64,000 nt of DNA. Origin: Owenia fusiformis. Lineage: Eukaryota > Annelida > Polychaeta > Sabellida > Oweniidae. The translations under genes were made by a program, and so were the position numbers. The stretch spans positions 27,078,822-27,142,821 of the forward strand of contig CAIIXF020000008.1 of the NCBI GenBank assembly GCA_903813345.2, given 5' to 3'. Position 1 is the first letter of the stretch. Each line of letters starts with the position of its first letter. Positions 22,021-33,649 of this stretch are shown one piece after another. Under the pieces are notes generated by a model. The model did not search any database, was not told the origin of the DNA, and saw nothing but the letters and a program-made list of their open reading frames with translations.

Positions 22021-22785
22021 GAACATCACGTCAACATATTTCTGAATCATCTACTTGGATTTTCTGACGTTTCTTCTGCCATTATTATATGATATGAGAC
22101 TAACTGTGCTAATCATAAACAGCAATGCATGTCACGGAAGATTGATATGATAATTACAGTATAGAAATCTGAGAATATATTATTTTCATTATCCTTATAT
22201 CATAAAGAAATTGATTTACAATGAAATATGATTTCTTATGGCGTGACTAGATTCATTTCACTGCACTGATTCATTCAGTCATTATGTATTCAGTTTAAGG
22301 TTAAAGCGATATGATAAGGACCATACGTAATAATAAAAAGTACCAAATGATCACGTAAAATTCAATTGTAAATTTCTTCCAAATATTGATTTTAAACAAA
22401 AAATCTAGAAGGCAATACTTGAAAACATGATTTTTCAAAATATTCCCCACTGACATCAACATTTCCAGAGGTTTCCTTGCGAGAGTTTGCCCTTTCCCCA
22501 ATGACCTTATTCACTAATATGTTTCTATAGTTGTTCCATAAAGTGGTCTTTATGTTATAGGATTAGCGTATGAAGTATCCAGTCATCTCCTTAATGTCTC
22601 TACTCATCTATATGGCTATAGTTAATATCATCTAAGTACGTCTTAGACATCATCCTATATATCAACATTATCATCAATAGGGTCATTAGCCTTACACTAA
22701 AGCTGATAGCAGGGAAGTATTGTTGTACATTGTGTGTAAGGATTGCAGATTCATCATTTATTTCTCGGAAATAGGAATTTCTGAC
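22021..22785. other. No feature recognised
   Basis: A+T-rich; no repeat or hairpin noted. Confidence 0.5.
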
Positions 22786-22950
22786 ATCTTCATCCAGGGG
22801 CCGATCTGGGAACCAACAAGGGGGGATGTTTGGGGGAGTAATAACCAAAAAGCCCCACTTTTTTGGCCCAAAATGTTCTTTGGGCTCAATTTTTTTCTGG
22901 GCCCACCCAAGGGGGGGGGGATGGGCCCCCAGATCCACCAGTGTCATCCG
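22786..22950. mobile_element. G+C-rich inverted-repeat remnant
   Basis: A G/C-rich island with a ten-G run (22911-22920), GGCCCA words on both strands, and GATCTGGG near the left end facing CCAGATC near the right end. It resembles family A in style but shares no core sequence. Probably a different, degraded MITE. The long open frames on both strands here reflect the lack of A+T-rich stop codons. Confidence 0.5.
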
Positions 22951-23020
22951 ACAGTAGATGATTGTCAATACTTTTTTACTACAGTAGATTGGTACACCAA
23001 CGGTCTAACACATTACATAT

Positions 23021-23043
23021 ACTGTACTGTACTGTACTGTACT
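23021..23043 (+). repeat. (ACTGT)n microsatellite
   Basis: Four full ACTGT units plus a partial unit. Confidence 0.9.
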
Positions 23044-23216
23044 TTGGTTTGCCTCTACTGACATATTGGCTATGACCATCTTTGGTCCAAGGGTTACAAA
23101 TTTCACTTCTTTCCATAATGAATTTAAGCATAAATGAAGTCCTTTGAAGAAAGATGACTGTGACTTCATTAAAGAATATGACAGTCAGTCTATATATATA
23201 CATAACAATTAAATAC

Positions 23217-23358
23217 AAGACATTTACATGCAAAATGTCACCACCTGCCATTTGTTACAGACACCAAATGCCAACCACCAAGCACCAATCATTGAACAAC
23301 ATCCAAAAAAGTTGGAAACTATAACATTATGCCACCATTGTAGGTGGTGGTGACATAA
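23217..23358 (+). mobile_element. Family B element, full length
   Basis: The left arm contains ATGTCACCACCTGCCA and the right arm AGGTGGTGGTGACATAAA. The middle carries TTTGTTACAG, ACCA-rich words and GTTGGAAACTATAACATTATG. Confidence 0.8.
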
Positions 23359-24816
23359 AAAACAAACATTACTTTCCTGAGATGGATACTCGCAGATATA
23401 ATATTATGAAGCATGATTGAACAGGCTTAAGACAGTGGTCTCGTGTAATACAAACTGACATTGACAGGCAGATGTAATCCACCTGTGGGAAACGATAAAT
23501 CAGATTAGTATATATTCAATATAGGATCTTACATAAGATTTCATCCATTATGTCATAATCAGTTTATAATCATTATCACATGTACACTGGGAATAACACA
23601 TCTTTTTTGCACTGGTTAGTTCAACCACTCCTTGCATTATACCCCCACCAACGGGCCCCCACCCGTCTTATCCTGGCTAAGATTTATCATCAATTGATCT
23701 AAGAACCTTGATTTATTAAATGATGTTGTCAGATAAATATTTGACAAATGTTTCAACCACAAGAACTCAAACAGGATAAATGATAAAGGTGATTTTTGTA
23801 AACAATATTTATTGCTGGGTCAATCTAACCTAGAAATATATATCACTCATAGCTTCGTATTTTTTCCAAGGTGTTTTAATTCAATTTCATGCATGGTGAA
23901 TTATAGAACTGAATAAAATATAGACATTGAAATACAGGCCAAGGAAGCAAATCAGGGAATCACCGAATCATCCATAATAGTTAATGTGGGGGTGTTCAAA
24001 TGTAGACGAAAAATCAGGATTACAGAAGAGGTCCCAAGATAATTCATGCAGAGATAATCTACTAATGTATACACATAGACACGTCTTACTATGAGAAAAT
24101 ATACATTATGAGTGCACTAGGGAGCCTTATGCTTATTTTACTGTCGACAGCTATTTCTACATCTTATGACGTCAGTGTTAAGTCATCTAAGCCGAAATGT
24201 AATTATTTCTACCTCAAGACCCTTGACAAGATATCTCGTATGTAATCCCTAAGTCTGTATTCTTAACACTCCCATGTTTAATGTCTCGCAACCTCCCACA
24301 ATGTGGCTATTTATCTGGGAATCAGTTCCCATGGCATCCTTTCTCCCTTTGGACCTCAGCCCCCTAAACCATCAGGGATCACTAAAATAGCAAGGAATAC
24401 AAGCTTTGAACCTCTCAAGCTTAGATTTATGGAGATATCTGTTAGTTGTATATTTTCCTATTTATTTCTGGGAGAGTTGGTCTTAGTCCAAAGCAGGCTT
24501 CACCTTACCAACAAACAGAAAACTACAAACTACAAATCTTATCAAAAATTTAATCAAATGCATTATCAAATGTTAAATAAAAACAAATGGAGGTTTATTA
24601 GGTGCAAACCTATGCTACAAACTTCATTCAAGATATCTGTTAAATAAGATTGTTAACCACAGACAACTACAGGGGGCAGGATACTCACTTGGAAGGTCGT
24701 CAGGTATGAGTTTCATGTGCGGTTATTTTAAACAACTTATGCAATACAGAGGCTATACAACAAGAAGGGCATGTACAACCTTTACAACCCATCTCAGTGC
24801 ATCATACATGTAGTCT
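23359..24816. other. No feature recognised
   Basis: Contains a 114-codon plus-strand frame (24303-24647) with no recognisable domain. No repeat family member was found. Confidence 0.5.
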
Positions 24817-24822
24817 ACAACC

Positions 24823-26293
24823 CAGAGGTGGCGTTAACGCAATTTTTTACGTTTTTTACTCACATTTTTGCAACTCTGACGCAAATATTCATTGTCTACC
24901 GAGTCTTTCTGACGCACGTTTGTTTCACATGCAAAATCCCCGCTTGGTACTTGGTTAAATTGATCCCTATACGTGAAAATACGTGATTGATCAAATTTAT
25001 AATTTTGCTAATTCCGGAAATCTAACATTTCGTTCAGCGCAATCGAGCCTCCTTCCTACCGATCATTTTCTTATTTCGGTATTTCATATAATTTTTAAAG
25101 CCCTGTGATTCAGATTCAATGATAAACTTGAAAACATTGATCGATCCCTCGATTTGTTTATCTCGTGTGCTAGGGGGCGTATCAAAAATGCAATAAAACG
25201 AACATAACATTGAACAATAATTTATTAATTTCATACTCCCTTCTAAGGATTTTAGTGATCGTATATTTATCTAAATTACCGCATAAAATCTTTCCTTGAA
25301 TGTTCACACGCTAGATTTACGAACCTTTAGTTTCCTTCGCAAGTTCGCAAAATTCCTTCGCTAAGTTAGCAAGTTTCCTTGAGCCCAAGGAGGATTGGAA
25401 GCCAGGGTTCCAACTCGATATTCTTTAATCTCCACGCATGCGTCATTTGCTATTCGTGTCTGTATAATTTGTACGACTGCATGGAGAATGACCCGATACT
25501 CTCCAACAAAGCTATCGCTAGGTGATTGTTTTGCAGAATATCGGTGTTGCATTCTGGGAGCCAATCCTCCTTGCTTGAGCCGTCCCCTTCATCAGCATGC
25601 GCAGATGTAATGCGCAGTAGGTTTATCAATGGTGCTCACAGACCGATCTATCGTAAGTTTTCACCAAGTATTTTCAATTAACTCCCTCAAGTTAAGATCT
25701 TCGATTCACTAGATCTGAAGCTGATCCTATGAAGATAGATAATGGGCACATGAAAATCCAGTCGATCGCACATTAAGGGGGGTAATGATGATAAATTAGG
25801 TATGAAAACAAATCTACTTTCGGTTTCATTTTATAATTACAAGATTCTACCGTATTCAATTTAAATGATGCCCAGTATTGTGGTCGGACTTATATTGCCG
25901 TTTTAGACTTTGGAATGATTGCAAAAATGTTGTATTTCAACATGAAACGCTTTGACCCCAATTTGTGTAACTCCACACAGGGAGAAACTCCTCTCCCACT
26001 CCATTCACACCCATGACTCGCTGGACCAGATAATCAGATGATTAATAGTGACATTCTTCTTGCAATTGCCTAATTAATTAATTGTTAGTTGTTAATGTGC
26101 TATAAGAGTACAATAAAAGGTATGCACAAAATCAAAAAATAGATTTTGTATGTGGTTTCTACATTTTGTATGCATTTTTACTCAAGAAAAACACTTTTAT
26201 AGCTTTGACTCAACTTTTTTTCTTGTGACTCACTTTTTTGAAACTACCTGAGTCATGATGACTCACAAAAATATATGCCTACCGCCACCGCTG
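24823..26293. mobile_element. hAT-like DNA transposon, 1.47 kb, with 6-bp target duplication
   Basis: The left tip is CAGAGGTGGCG and the complemented right tip CAGCGGTGGCG, 10 of 11 identical. Perfect ACAACC copies flank it (24817-24822, 26294-26299). Subterminal zones hold repeated short words: TCTGACGCA or related ACGCA on the left (24830-24920) and five TGACTCA/TGAGTCA words on the right (26205-26270), as hAT ends often do. No transposase frame survives, so it is non-autonomous or decayed. CpG is more frequent in the 24830-25650 part than in flanking DNA. A second fold-back lies inside at 25386-25573. Confidence 0.75.
25386..25573. mobile_element. Fold-back unit nested inside the hAT-like element
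   Basis: The perfect 13-bp arms CAAGGAGGATTGG and CCAATCCTCCTTG continue inward as an imperfect stem (GGGTTCCAACTCGATATTCT against AATGCAACACCGATATTCT), about 46 bp per arm. The pair of overlapping open frames on opposite strands follows from this symmetry. It may be an independent MITE or an internal part of the larger element. Confidence 0.7.
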
Positions 26294-26299
26294 ACAACC

Positions 26300-26420
26300 A
26301 GTATGGAATCAATGGAGGTTGCTACCCATAATCCCACAGTTCAATAAACACATTCAGATTGAGAAAAGAGGATGATCGGATTGATGATATGGGTGTGGTT
26401 ATAAGTTATGGGCAGACAGA
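26300..26420. other. Spacer
   Basis: Short unremarkable stretch between the hAT-like element and the next array. Confidence 0.5.
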
Positions 26421-26735
26421 GTCACAATTGAATTTCAACAAAAAGATTTACCCCAAAAAGTCACAATCGCAACAAAAAGTTTTAACCCAAAGAAGTCACA
26501 ATCCCAACAAGAATGTTTTAACCCAAAAAGTCACAATCGCAAAAAGAAGATTTACCCATAAAAAGTAACAATTGCAATAGGAATTTTTACCCAAAAAGTC
26601 ACAATCGCAACAAAAAGTTTTAACCCGAAAGTCAAAGTCGCAATATAAAGTTTTAGGACAAAAAGTCAAAGCCGCAATAAAAAGTTTTAACCCAAAAAGT
26701 CAAAGTTGCAATATAAAGTTTTAGCTCAAAGAGTG
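26421..26735 (+). repeat. Minisatellite, 33-35-bp unit, ~9.5 copies
   Basis: Units start at 26421, 26460, 26495, 26530, 26565, 26598, 26631, 26665, 26699 and 26732. Each contains AAAAAGTCACAATCGCAA-like sequence. The first units are 35 bp and the later ones 33-34 bp, with GTCACAA changing to GTCAAAG, so the array has two zones that spread separately. Confidence 0.9.
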
Positions 26736-26747
26736 AGCAATTATTTA

Positions 26748-26931
26748 CACTAAAACTTGTATATCTGAACACCTTGGTAATCTGAACAACTATGGACATA
26801 TTCTACACCTACTTTGCCCCTACTTTATCTCCTATTAATCCTCGAAACAAACCAAGAAATGTGAATGATTGCTATTTGAACACTTTTGTCTCGTCCCAGT
26901 GCCATTAGGCAGAAAGGTTTAATTGTATTAA
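26748..26931 (+). mobile_element. Subfamily E2 element, full length
   Basis: The left end ACACTAAAACTTGTATATCT then GAACACC and the right end AGAAAGGTTTAATTGTAT are inverted versions of a TACARTTAAACC-like terminus. The body includes AATCTGAACA and TTTGAACACTTTTGTCTCG. Confidence 0.65.
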
Positions 26932-27812
26932 GTTCTTGTTATCCGAGTTACATACATTTTATTGGTCATTTAAATGACCATGGTACATTTTATAGACCCC
27001 TCAATTTAAACAACTACGACACTTCCTGGGATAAAATATATGCTATAAAATGTGATCAAAATAGTCTTTTCCAATGTTTGCGCATACTACAGCACCATAG
27101 CATAAGCACACACAGGTAGGTATAGTAGAGTAGAGTTAAGGGTATAGTAATTAAACAAAATAGAAAATGATTGCATTTGCTGCATGTTCCTTAATGTTGA
27201 TATAATATGCCATAAATGTAATGCAATATTTAATGTATGTGCATGCCAGTTGTAATCCCAAAGCAAGTGCTAAGATCAAGACTCCAACAACCTCCCTAAT
27301 ATATTGTATTATAGCATTATATTGTATTGTACCATAACCAAACACTAAACTTCCCATATTATAGCATTCACAAATATTGACAAATTCGACTCAGGATTAT
27401 ATTTCATATTTGTCTTTAAAGTTATGCAAAAGTTGAAAAGATTTGTATTTGATAAAGGAATCAGATGTTGAATGTGAATAGAGCAAAGACCCTGAATCTA
27501 CGAGGAATTCAGCTGACATGATCATGATACAAATGTTTGTCCGACACTGTTCAACAATAAAAATGTCAATCTTATAGTTCAGTGCCCTACTTGAGATTCC
27601 ATATGTATGGAGTCTCTTGGTCGAAAGGAAATTTCAAATTATGTACATTTTCAACATTTTCTAGCATATTAAGGCATGGCAAGAATCTAGAATAATCAAT
27701 TATTACAAGATACACAGTGCCCAAAGCCTAGTCAGATCTTGGAAATAGTCTACTCTTGCATATGTAAAATTTCAAGTTGAACAGGTTAGTAGTTTTCCTA
27801 ACAATACTTATG
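26932..27812. other. No feature recognised
   Basis: A+T-rich, with short TATTGTATTATAGCATTATA repetition near 27300 only. Confidence 0.5.
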
Positions 27813-28070
27813 TCTCATCCACCCACCTAAATGATGACAATATAGCACTTTGAAAGTACAATAGTCTCATCCACCCACCTAAATGATGATAATATAGCAC
27901 TTTGAAAGTATAATAGTCTCACCCACCCAACTAAATGATGACAATATAGCACTTTGAAAGTACAATAGTCTCATTCACCCACCTAAATGATGACAATATA
28001 GCACTTTGAAAGTACAATAGTCTCATCCACCCACCTAAATGCTGACAATATAGTACTTTGAAAGTACAAT
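27813..28070 (+). repeat. 52-bp minisatellite, 5 copies
   Basis: Five units of 52 bp with very few differences, each containing CACCCACCTAAATGATGA and AGCACTTTGAAAGTACAATA. The high identity indicates recent spread. Confidence 0.9.
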
Positions 28071-28594
28071 AAAAATTCTTTAATAGATTTATGGTACATT
28101 GCATGATATCAATAATACTGCTACAGAGGTGTGAATTGCCTCTCAGTCCAATATCTGGCCTAGTGAGGAGATTTACCACTAATCCAGTGGATAAATCATT
28201 CAAATGATGCCCTGGATATAAGATTCAGTTCATTCCCTGTTGTTAAGATAGCGTTATTTATTGTTATCGTTATCCTTTATTTCGTAAAATACAATACATG
28301 AATATTTATTAGATTTGTTATGCTATCATGATGATAAACACAATTTTTCTGGTCAATTAAATTCCATACTAGTTATTTTCTTTCAGCTTTTGTTTGATCG
28401 GTGATGCTGAATCTTGACAACAAGGTATACTTTGTCAGGTCACAATGTAAATCATGGGAGATTCAAGGTATAATCCCCGATGTCATTAACAGCTAATCCC
28501 CTGTATGACATCTATGACAGAGTAGAATTCAGTGTTAGGGTTCCAAAAGGTTACGTTACCACAACATATCTGAACTTATGCCCTAGTACTCTTA
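28071..28594. other. No feature recognised
   Basis: Spacer between an array and a family C copy. Confidence 0.5.
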
Positions 28595-28905
28595 ACCCTT
28601 TGCATTCATTTGACTTAGCTTCTTAAAAGAGAGCTTCATCTATGTTCTCAATGAGATACCTCTGAACTCACAGAGCCAACCAGAGATTGTCATCGGTCAG
28701 ACAATTTTCTATATATAGTCATTTCATCTAACATTATTCTTGAGCCAGTATTGACTAACATTAAAACATCACCGAAATGGGTTTCTTTCTGCTCGCTGAT
28801 TGGTTGAGAAAATGTCAGCTTGGTGACTTTGAAATGATTTACAACCTGGACTGTGACATCCACTAGCAGTGGGGGCAGGGCCACTTACTGTAAAATTGTC
28901 TTAAA
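28595..28905 (-). mobile_element. Family C element, full length reference copy
   Basis: Read on the minus strand: AAGACAATTTTACAGT, GTGGCCCTGCCCCCACTGC, AATCATTTCAAA, TTTTCTCAACCAATCAGC (CCAAT box), CTATATATAGAAAATTG (TATA-like, about 90 bp further), CTCTGGTTGGCTCTGTGAG, then GAAGCTCTCTTTTAAGAAGC and AAGTCAAATGAATGCAAAG. No open frame spans it. The order CCAAT, TATA, then a conserved downstream block looks promoter-like, but function is not shown. Confidence 0.75.
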
Positions 28906-28996
28906 CTATTCAGGGTTCAAGTTTGGAACTTAAAGCTCTGCACCATGGTATAGTACTCTCATATTGGGTCATGTCTCTCAGAAGAAATATTAGATA
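28906..28996. other. Spacer
   Basis: Short non-repetitive stretch; part of a minus-strand frame running out of the next array. Confidence 0.4.
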
Positions 28997-29447
28997 GGAC
29001 CATGTTGACACGATTATCCTGAAAAGACCATATTGAGAGGATCTTTTCATTATCCCGAGAGGACCCTGTTGAGACAATCCCTTGATTATCCTGAAAAGAC
29101 CATTTTGAGATGATCTCTTGATTATCCTGAGAGGACCCTGTTGAGATGATCCCTTCATTATCCTGAAAGGACTATCTTGAGACAATCCCTTCATTATCCT
29201 GAAAGGACCATGTTGAGACAATCCCTTCATTATCCTGAAAGGACTATGTTGAGATGATCCCTTCATTATCCTGAAAGGACTATGTTGAGACGATCCCTTA
29301 ATTATCCTGAAAGGACTATGTTGAGACAATCCCTTCATTATCCTGAAATGACTATGTTGAGACGATCCCTTAGTTATCCTGAAAGGACTATGTTGAGACG
29401 ATCCCTTGATTATCCTGAAAGGACCATGTTGAGATGATCCCTTCATT
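28997..29447 (+). repeat. 36-bp minisatellite, ~12.5 copies
   Basis: A regular 36-bp period (TATCCTGA at 29123, 29159, 29195, 29231 and so on), with unit words GATCCCTTCATTATCCTGAA and AGGACTATGTTGAGAC. The period is twelve codons, so the minus strand stays open for 178 codons as a Ser/Gln/Phe-rich 12-residue repeat. There is no non-repeat domain or signal peptide. I treat it as a non-coding minisatellite. Confidence 0.9.
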
Positions 29448-29690
29448 TGATCCTGATCCTTGGTCCCTTTTGGTACTTTTCTTAATGATCACCTGATACT
29501 ATAGCAGTATTAGTGCTCATTAAATCAAACCCATTGCTATATCCATCATTATTTTCTTTTGTAGCTTTTTTTCAAGTCAATTGATGCCTTTTGGCAGTTA
29601 CTTAATAGAGCTTGAATCATTCTGGAATATGAATTAGATTTTAAATTCATCTCATACTATATTATCATTCTACAACATATCAATGGCATG
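29448..29690. other. No feature recognised
   Basis: Spacer. Confidence 0.4.
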
Positions 29691-29820
29691 CAGACCCATA
29701 GCCTGGGGGGGCTGAGGGTTCCAGGGAGGGGGCTTGCCCCCCAACCCTTGGCCAAAAATTATTTCAAAATCATGCAGTTTTTCTTTTCAAGCAATTTTGG
29801 GCGAAAGTTGTCGAATGTCA
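29691..29820 (+). mobile_element. Family A element, 3'-truncated
   Basis: Begins CAGACCCATAGCCTGGGGGG and keeps GGCCAAAAATTATTTC, AATCATGCAGTTTTTC and GGGCGAAAGTTGTC. It is lost before the right terminus. Confidence 0.7.
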
Positions 29821-30544
29821 AAAACATACAAATAATATATATGTATGGGTATCTATAGCTTGTAAACTGCCTAATAATTCAATTCTACAATACTGTACAA
29901 TAAAGGCACAGTGCACTCTCTAAATGGCAACTGGGGGAATTATCTCAGGTGCTGACGGGTTATCAGATGTGTTCATGAAAAGGAATAACACATTCGATCA
30001 GTTCAATTACAAAACAATTCACATCAATAGAATTTATCATCCAAATCAAAATAACGAAAAATGGTATTTCAATAAACCCAGATTTATATTGATGGGAATC
30101 AATACCAATGTAAATGGCAAAAATAGCTTATAGATAAGATATCTACAAATTACATTTTTGAACAACAAAAATATCAGCGTCAAACAATATATCTGACTAA
30201 TTGCATTTACTTATAAAACACCATATTGATGATACAAAATGGTAACCGTGGCAACATTAATCAGCAAGAACTAATTAGTTCCCAAGGTAACACAGGATAC
30301 AAAACAATTTCAGATTTAATTTCATATAAATGAATTATCTAGAATCTACTCGGACTGACACATCTGTGGTCCGTATCAGATATCCATTATTGTCTCCTTA
30401 GATAGCATGTACCAATTATAATGTATTGTATATGTATATGATGCATTCTACATGATAATGTAATATTGATTCATTGTTAAAGACACACCCAAAGTGCACT
30501 GTCTCTTCTCCAGAAAGTCCCTGCTTATTTTTGTTCAAACTCCA
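29821..30544. other. No feature recognised
   Basis: A 69-codon plus-strand frame (29924-30133) lies here with no known similarity and chance-level length. Confidence 0.5.
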
Positions 30545-31332
30545 CCCAAAACGTTCTTGAAATACCTCTCTGCCTTTGCCATAACCTCTGAAAAACCTTA
30601 ATGCATTTACCATAACCTTTGAAAGACCTGTCTGCCTTTACCATAACTGCTGAAAGACCTGTCTGCCTTTACCATAACTGCTGTAAGACCTTTCTGCCTT
30701 TACCATAACCTTTGAAAGACCTGTCTGCCTTTACCATAACTGCTGTAAGACCTTTCTGCCTTTATCATTACTGCTGAAAGACCTCTCTGCCTTTATCATA
30801 ACTGCTGAAACACCTGTCTGCCTTTACCATAACTGCTGAAAGACCTCTCTGCCTTTATCATAACTGCTGAAAGACCTGTCTGCCTTTACCATAACTGCTG
30901 AAAGACCTGTCTGCCATTACCATAATCTTTGAAAGACCTGACTGCCTTTACCATAACTTCTGAAAGAGCTGTCTGCATTTACCATAACTGCTGAAAGAGC
31001 TGTCTGCATTTACCATAACTTCTGAAAGAGCTGTCTGCATTTACCATAACTGCTGAAACACCTGTCTGCCTTTACCATAACTGCTGAAAGACCTCTCTGC
31101 CTTTATCATAACTGCTGAAAGACCTGTCTGCCTTTACCATAACTGCTGAAAGACCTGTCTGCCATTACCATAATCTTTGAAAGACCTGACTGCCTTTACC
31201 ATAACTTCTGAAAGAGCTGTCTGCATTTACCATAACTGCTGTAAGAGCTGTCTGCCTTTACCATAACTGTTGAAAGAGCTGTCTGTCTTTACCATAACTG
31301 ATGAAACACTTGTCTGCCTATATCATAACTGC
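30545..31332 (+). repeat. 31-bp minisatellite with 248-bp higher-order repeat
   Basis: About 25 units of 31 bp built on GAAAGACCTGTCTGCC and TTTACCATAACTGCT. Variant units (CACCTGTC, ACCTCTC, CCATTACC, ATCTTTG, CCTGACTG, AGCTGTCTGCAT) recur in the same order. The block starting at 30804 is repeated from 31052, exactly 248 bp or eight units later. Two levels of duplication are therefore visible. Confidence 0.9.
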
Positions 31333-32302
31333 TTACCAATAATTTAAATTGGTAATTATCATCATACATGTATTTTGCTAGATTGTGCCATGTCTGTATA
31401 TATGACTCAAATGGCCAAATGGTAACATGATGACAAGATAGGTAAAACAGATTGCACATTGTGTATGTAACATGCTGCATGATTAACTAGAGCACAAGAA
31501 ACTTGCCCTTGATGGGACTGTATTCTATGGATTCTGTCCACTCTAGGATCTCGTCAATTCATCATTGCTTCCCTGGCGGAAGATGTGAGATAATGCGGAT
31601 AGATGATACATAATCGTGAAGCTATTAAGCTACATTGCACTATTACAATCAATGTTTATACGATGCATGAAGCCTGCAAATTATAACTTTCATTGATGTC
31701 GATGTTTGACTACAATCCAATATTTGTTCTCGATATATCAATTATTTCAATTTCGATGTTCTAACTTTTATATTTGTACTGTAACCGCTGGTTACGATAT
31801 GATAAATTGATTTACGACCGGGCATTTTTCTCTTTCTAAAATTATCTCATTGAATTGTCAGAATTATCGCTTAATGCCAATACTCTATAAGAGTATTTCA
31901 TGTTATAAATATCTGTAGATATTGTTCTGCTTTCACTGATTTGTTATATAGGGCTACATGGATTCTTAGCGGCCCTTTCATCTATGGCAATATTACATAT
32001 TTGTGACACCAAGTGTACCATTTTGAAACTGCCAATTAATTCTAAGTGAATCAGTCACACAACCCTGATCTTTGGATTATATTCTTTATTTTCATCTTGG
32101 AATTCTTAGGTATGATGTTTGACTGAATGTCAAACTGGTCAGCAACTATACTGTCTCTCTAACTAGCTTAAACTGAGTTAGACTCAGTCTGTCTCTTCTC
32201 TCATCTTCCTCACCAGTCTCTCCCCATCTATCTCCCGTTTTCTACCCTGAGCTTCCAAATAGCATACTCTGTCTCACTCACCAAAAATGTAACTAACATC
32301 CA
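31333..32302. other. Mostly featureless; one small palindrome
   Basis: GTAACC-GCT-GGTTAC at 31781-31795 is a short hairpin. Pyrimidine-rich sequence lies near 32180-32250. Nothing else recognised. Confidence 0.5.
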
Positions 32303-32366
32303 TATACAGGGTGTCAATCTTAATCCTAAAAGTGCAAGTCTCATCAATTACTAAACACCCTGTATA
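32303..32366. mobile_element. Tiny fold-back element, 64 bp
   Basis: TATACAGGGTGT (32303-32314) and ACACCCTGTATA (32355-32366) are perfect 12-bp inverted arms around a 40-bp loop. The TA at the tips and a TACAGGGTGT start fit a very short MITE. It lies 30 bp upstream of a family G copy. Confidence 0.7.
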
Positions 32367-32396
32367 TCATTCACCCTCAATTGAACCAATCTGAAG

Positions 32397-32610
32397 TAGC
32401 TGTCACATTAGCAGTGTGGGCTCACCGTTCACCACCGTGGCTAATTCTGGGCATCAATTTTTCAATTAATTTTTGTATTTGGTGTTATAGGAGATATCTA
32501 GCTGTAAAACTATTTGTTTTGCCCACCACGTATCCCATGTCCCATCATCTGCCCCAAAGTATTCACATGGTGGTGAACGGTGAGCCCACACAGCCTAAGT
32601 GTGACAGCTC
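32397..32610 (+). mobile_element. Family G element, uninterrupted copy
   Basis: The left arm starts TAGCTGTCACATTAGCAGTG and the complemented right arm GAGCTGTCACACTTAGGCTG. Both continue TGTGGGCTCACCGTTCACC, giving TIRs of about 40 bp in a 214-bp element. This copy shows the empty site of the insertion found at 3278-3454. A plus-strand 89-codon frame crossing it is not a gene. Confidence 0.85.
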
Positions 32611-33649
32611 CATAAGCAACCCCAAGCACACTAGCTTGAATAAATCCTGATTTAAAATAATAAATAAATCTAGTAGCGCTTAATTAAAATTTTACTCACC
32701 TAGATGTTCATAGACAATTTGTAGAGATATTATTTGTTGCAGGTCATCATAGATGGCAACAGACGGCAACAGCAAATATGAAAATAGAAAAATGCAAAAT
32801 TGAAACATACGAGTCATTCAATCATTTGACTTAAATATATTATACAGGCCAGGCATCCATAAAGTCTCTTTACAATAACAACTCAAAGTTTTTATGAAAA
32901 CCCTGATTTTCTATAACAGACTTAGCATGTTTTAAGTTGAAGGTGTATAAAAAGATACATTCTGAAACAAATCAACAAATGGTCAGCTTTGAGGAAGAGA
33001 GGAAAGGGGACAACATTTTTTGAATATCTATTGGATATGGATGATATCCAATGAGGGGGTATCTAATAAGAAACAAATATCCAATCAGCACCAAATCTGT
33101 GAAATCACCTGTAGCAGTCAGAGGAGAGTGTAGCTAGACAAAGAGACTTTAGGGTAGAAAGAGTAAATTGAGATTGCATCACTCTGATCAATGGCTTTAG
33201 ATAAATCGTTATCACGACCATGGTCTAATATCATAACCACGGTGTAGCTTTCGTAACAAATTGGTCGCAAATTGATGTTGGCATGAACTGGTACTTCACG
33301 AGAAATCATATATATTTTAGAAGTTTACTATTATTTGAGGACTTCCCTGGGTCTTTCCTTTTACCATCTTTTCATTTAGCATATATTGCAATGGGTGGTT
33401 TTCAAAGTGGTCTGCTAGAGGTACCTTTAATTTCTTAATAGTTTGGATAAAAATAAGGAGTAAAATGTGTAGATTTACAACAATGGTAATGTTTAGAATG
33501 AAGAGTCTCCTCTTGTAGATTAGTCTTCCCAGTATTTCTTCCCATAAGAATCTATTCATTACGCCAGTCGGCCCTGGTTAGAAGACATTTGCGATTCTAT
33601 CATGTTGAAACCTCCCAGTTGCGTAACAGTGAACTGTTCACAGTGACCT
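32611..33649. other. Mostly featureless; one hairpin
   Basis: TTGGATAT-GGATG-ATATCCAA at 33031-33051 is a perfect 8-bp stem. A direct echo, AATATCCAAT, follows at about 33078. Short open frames only. Confidence 0.5.

Noticed and set aside
22600-22968. 122-codon minus-strand and 113-codon plus-strand frames
   Set aside because: They overlap on opposite strands of a G/C-rich inverted repeat, where stop codons are rare for compositional reasons.
28910-29446. 178-codon minus-strand frame with a 12-residue repeat, looking like a repeat protein
   Set aside because: It is produced by a 36-bp minisatellite; the non-repeat tail has no domain and no start context, and unit differences show no coding bias by eye.
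30545-31332. Possible CRISPR array (31-bp regular repeats)
   Set aside because: The whole period is repeat with no unique spacers, and the context is a eukaryotic-type genome.
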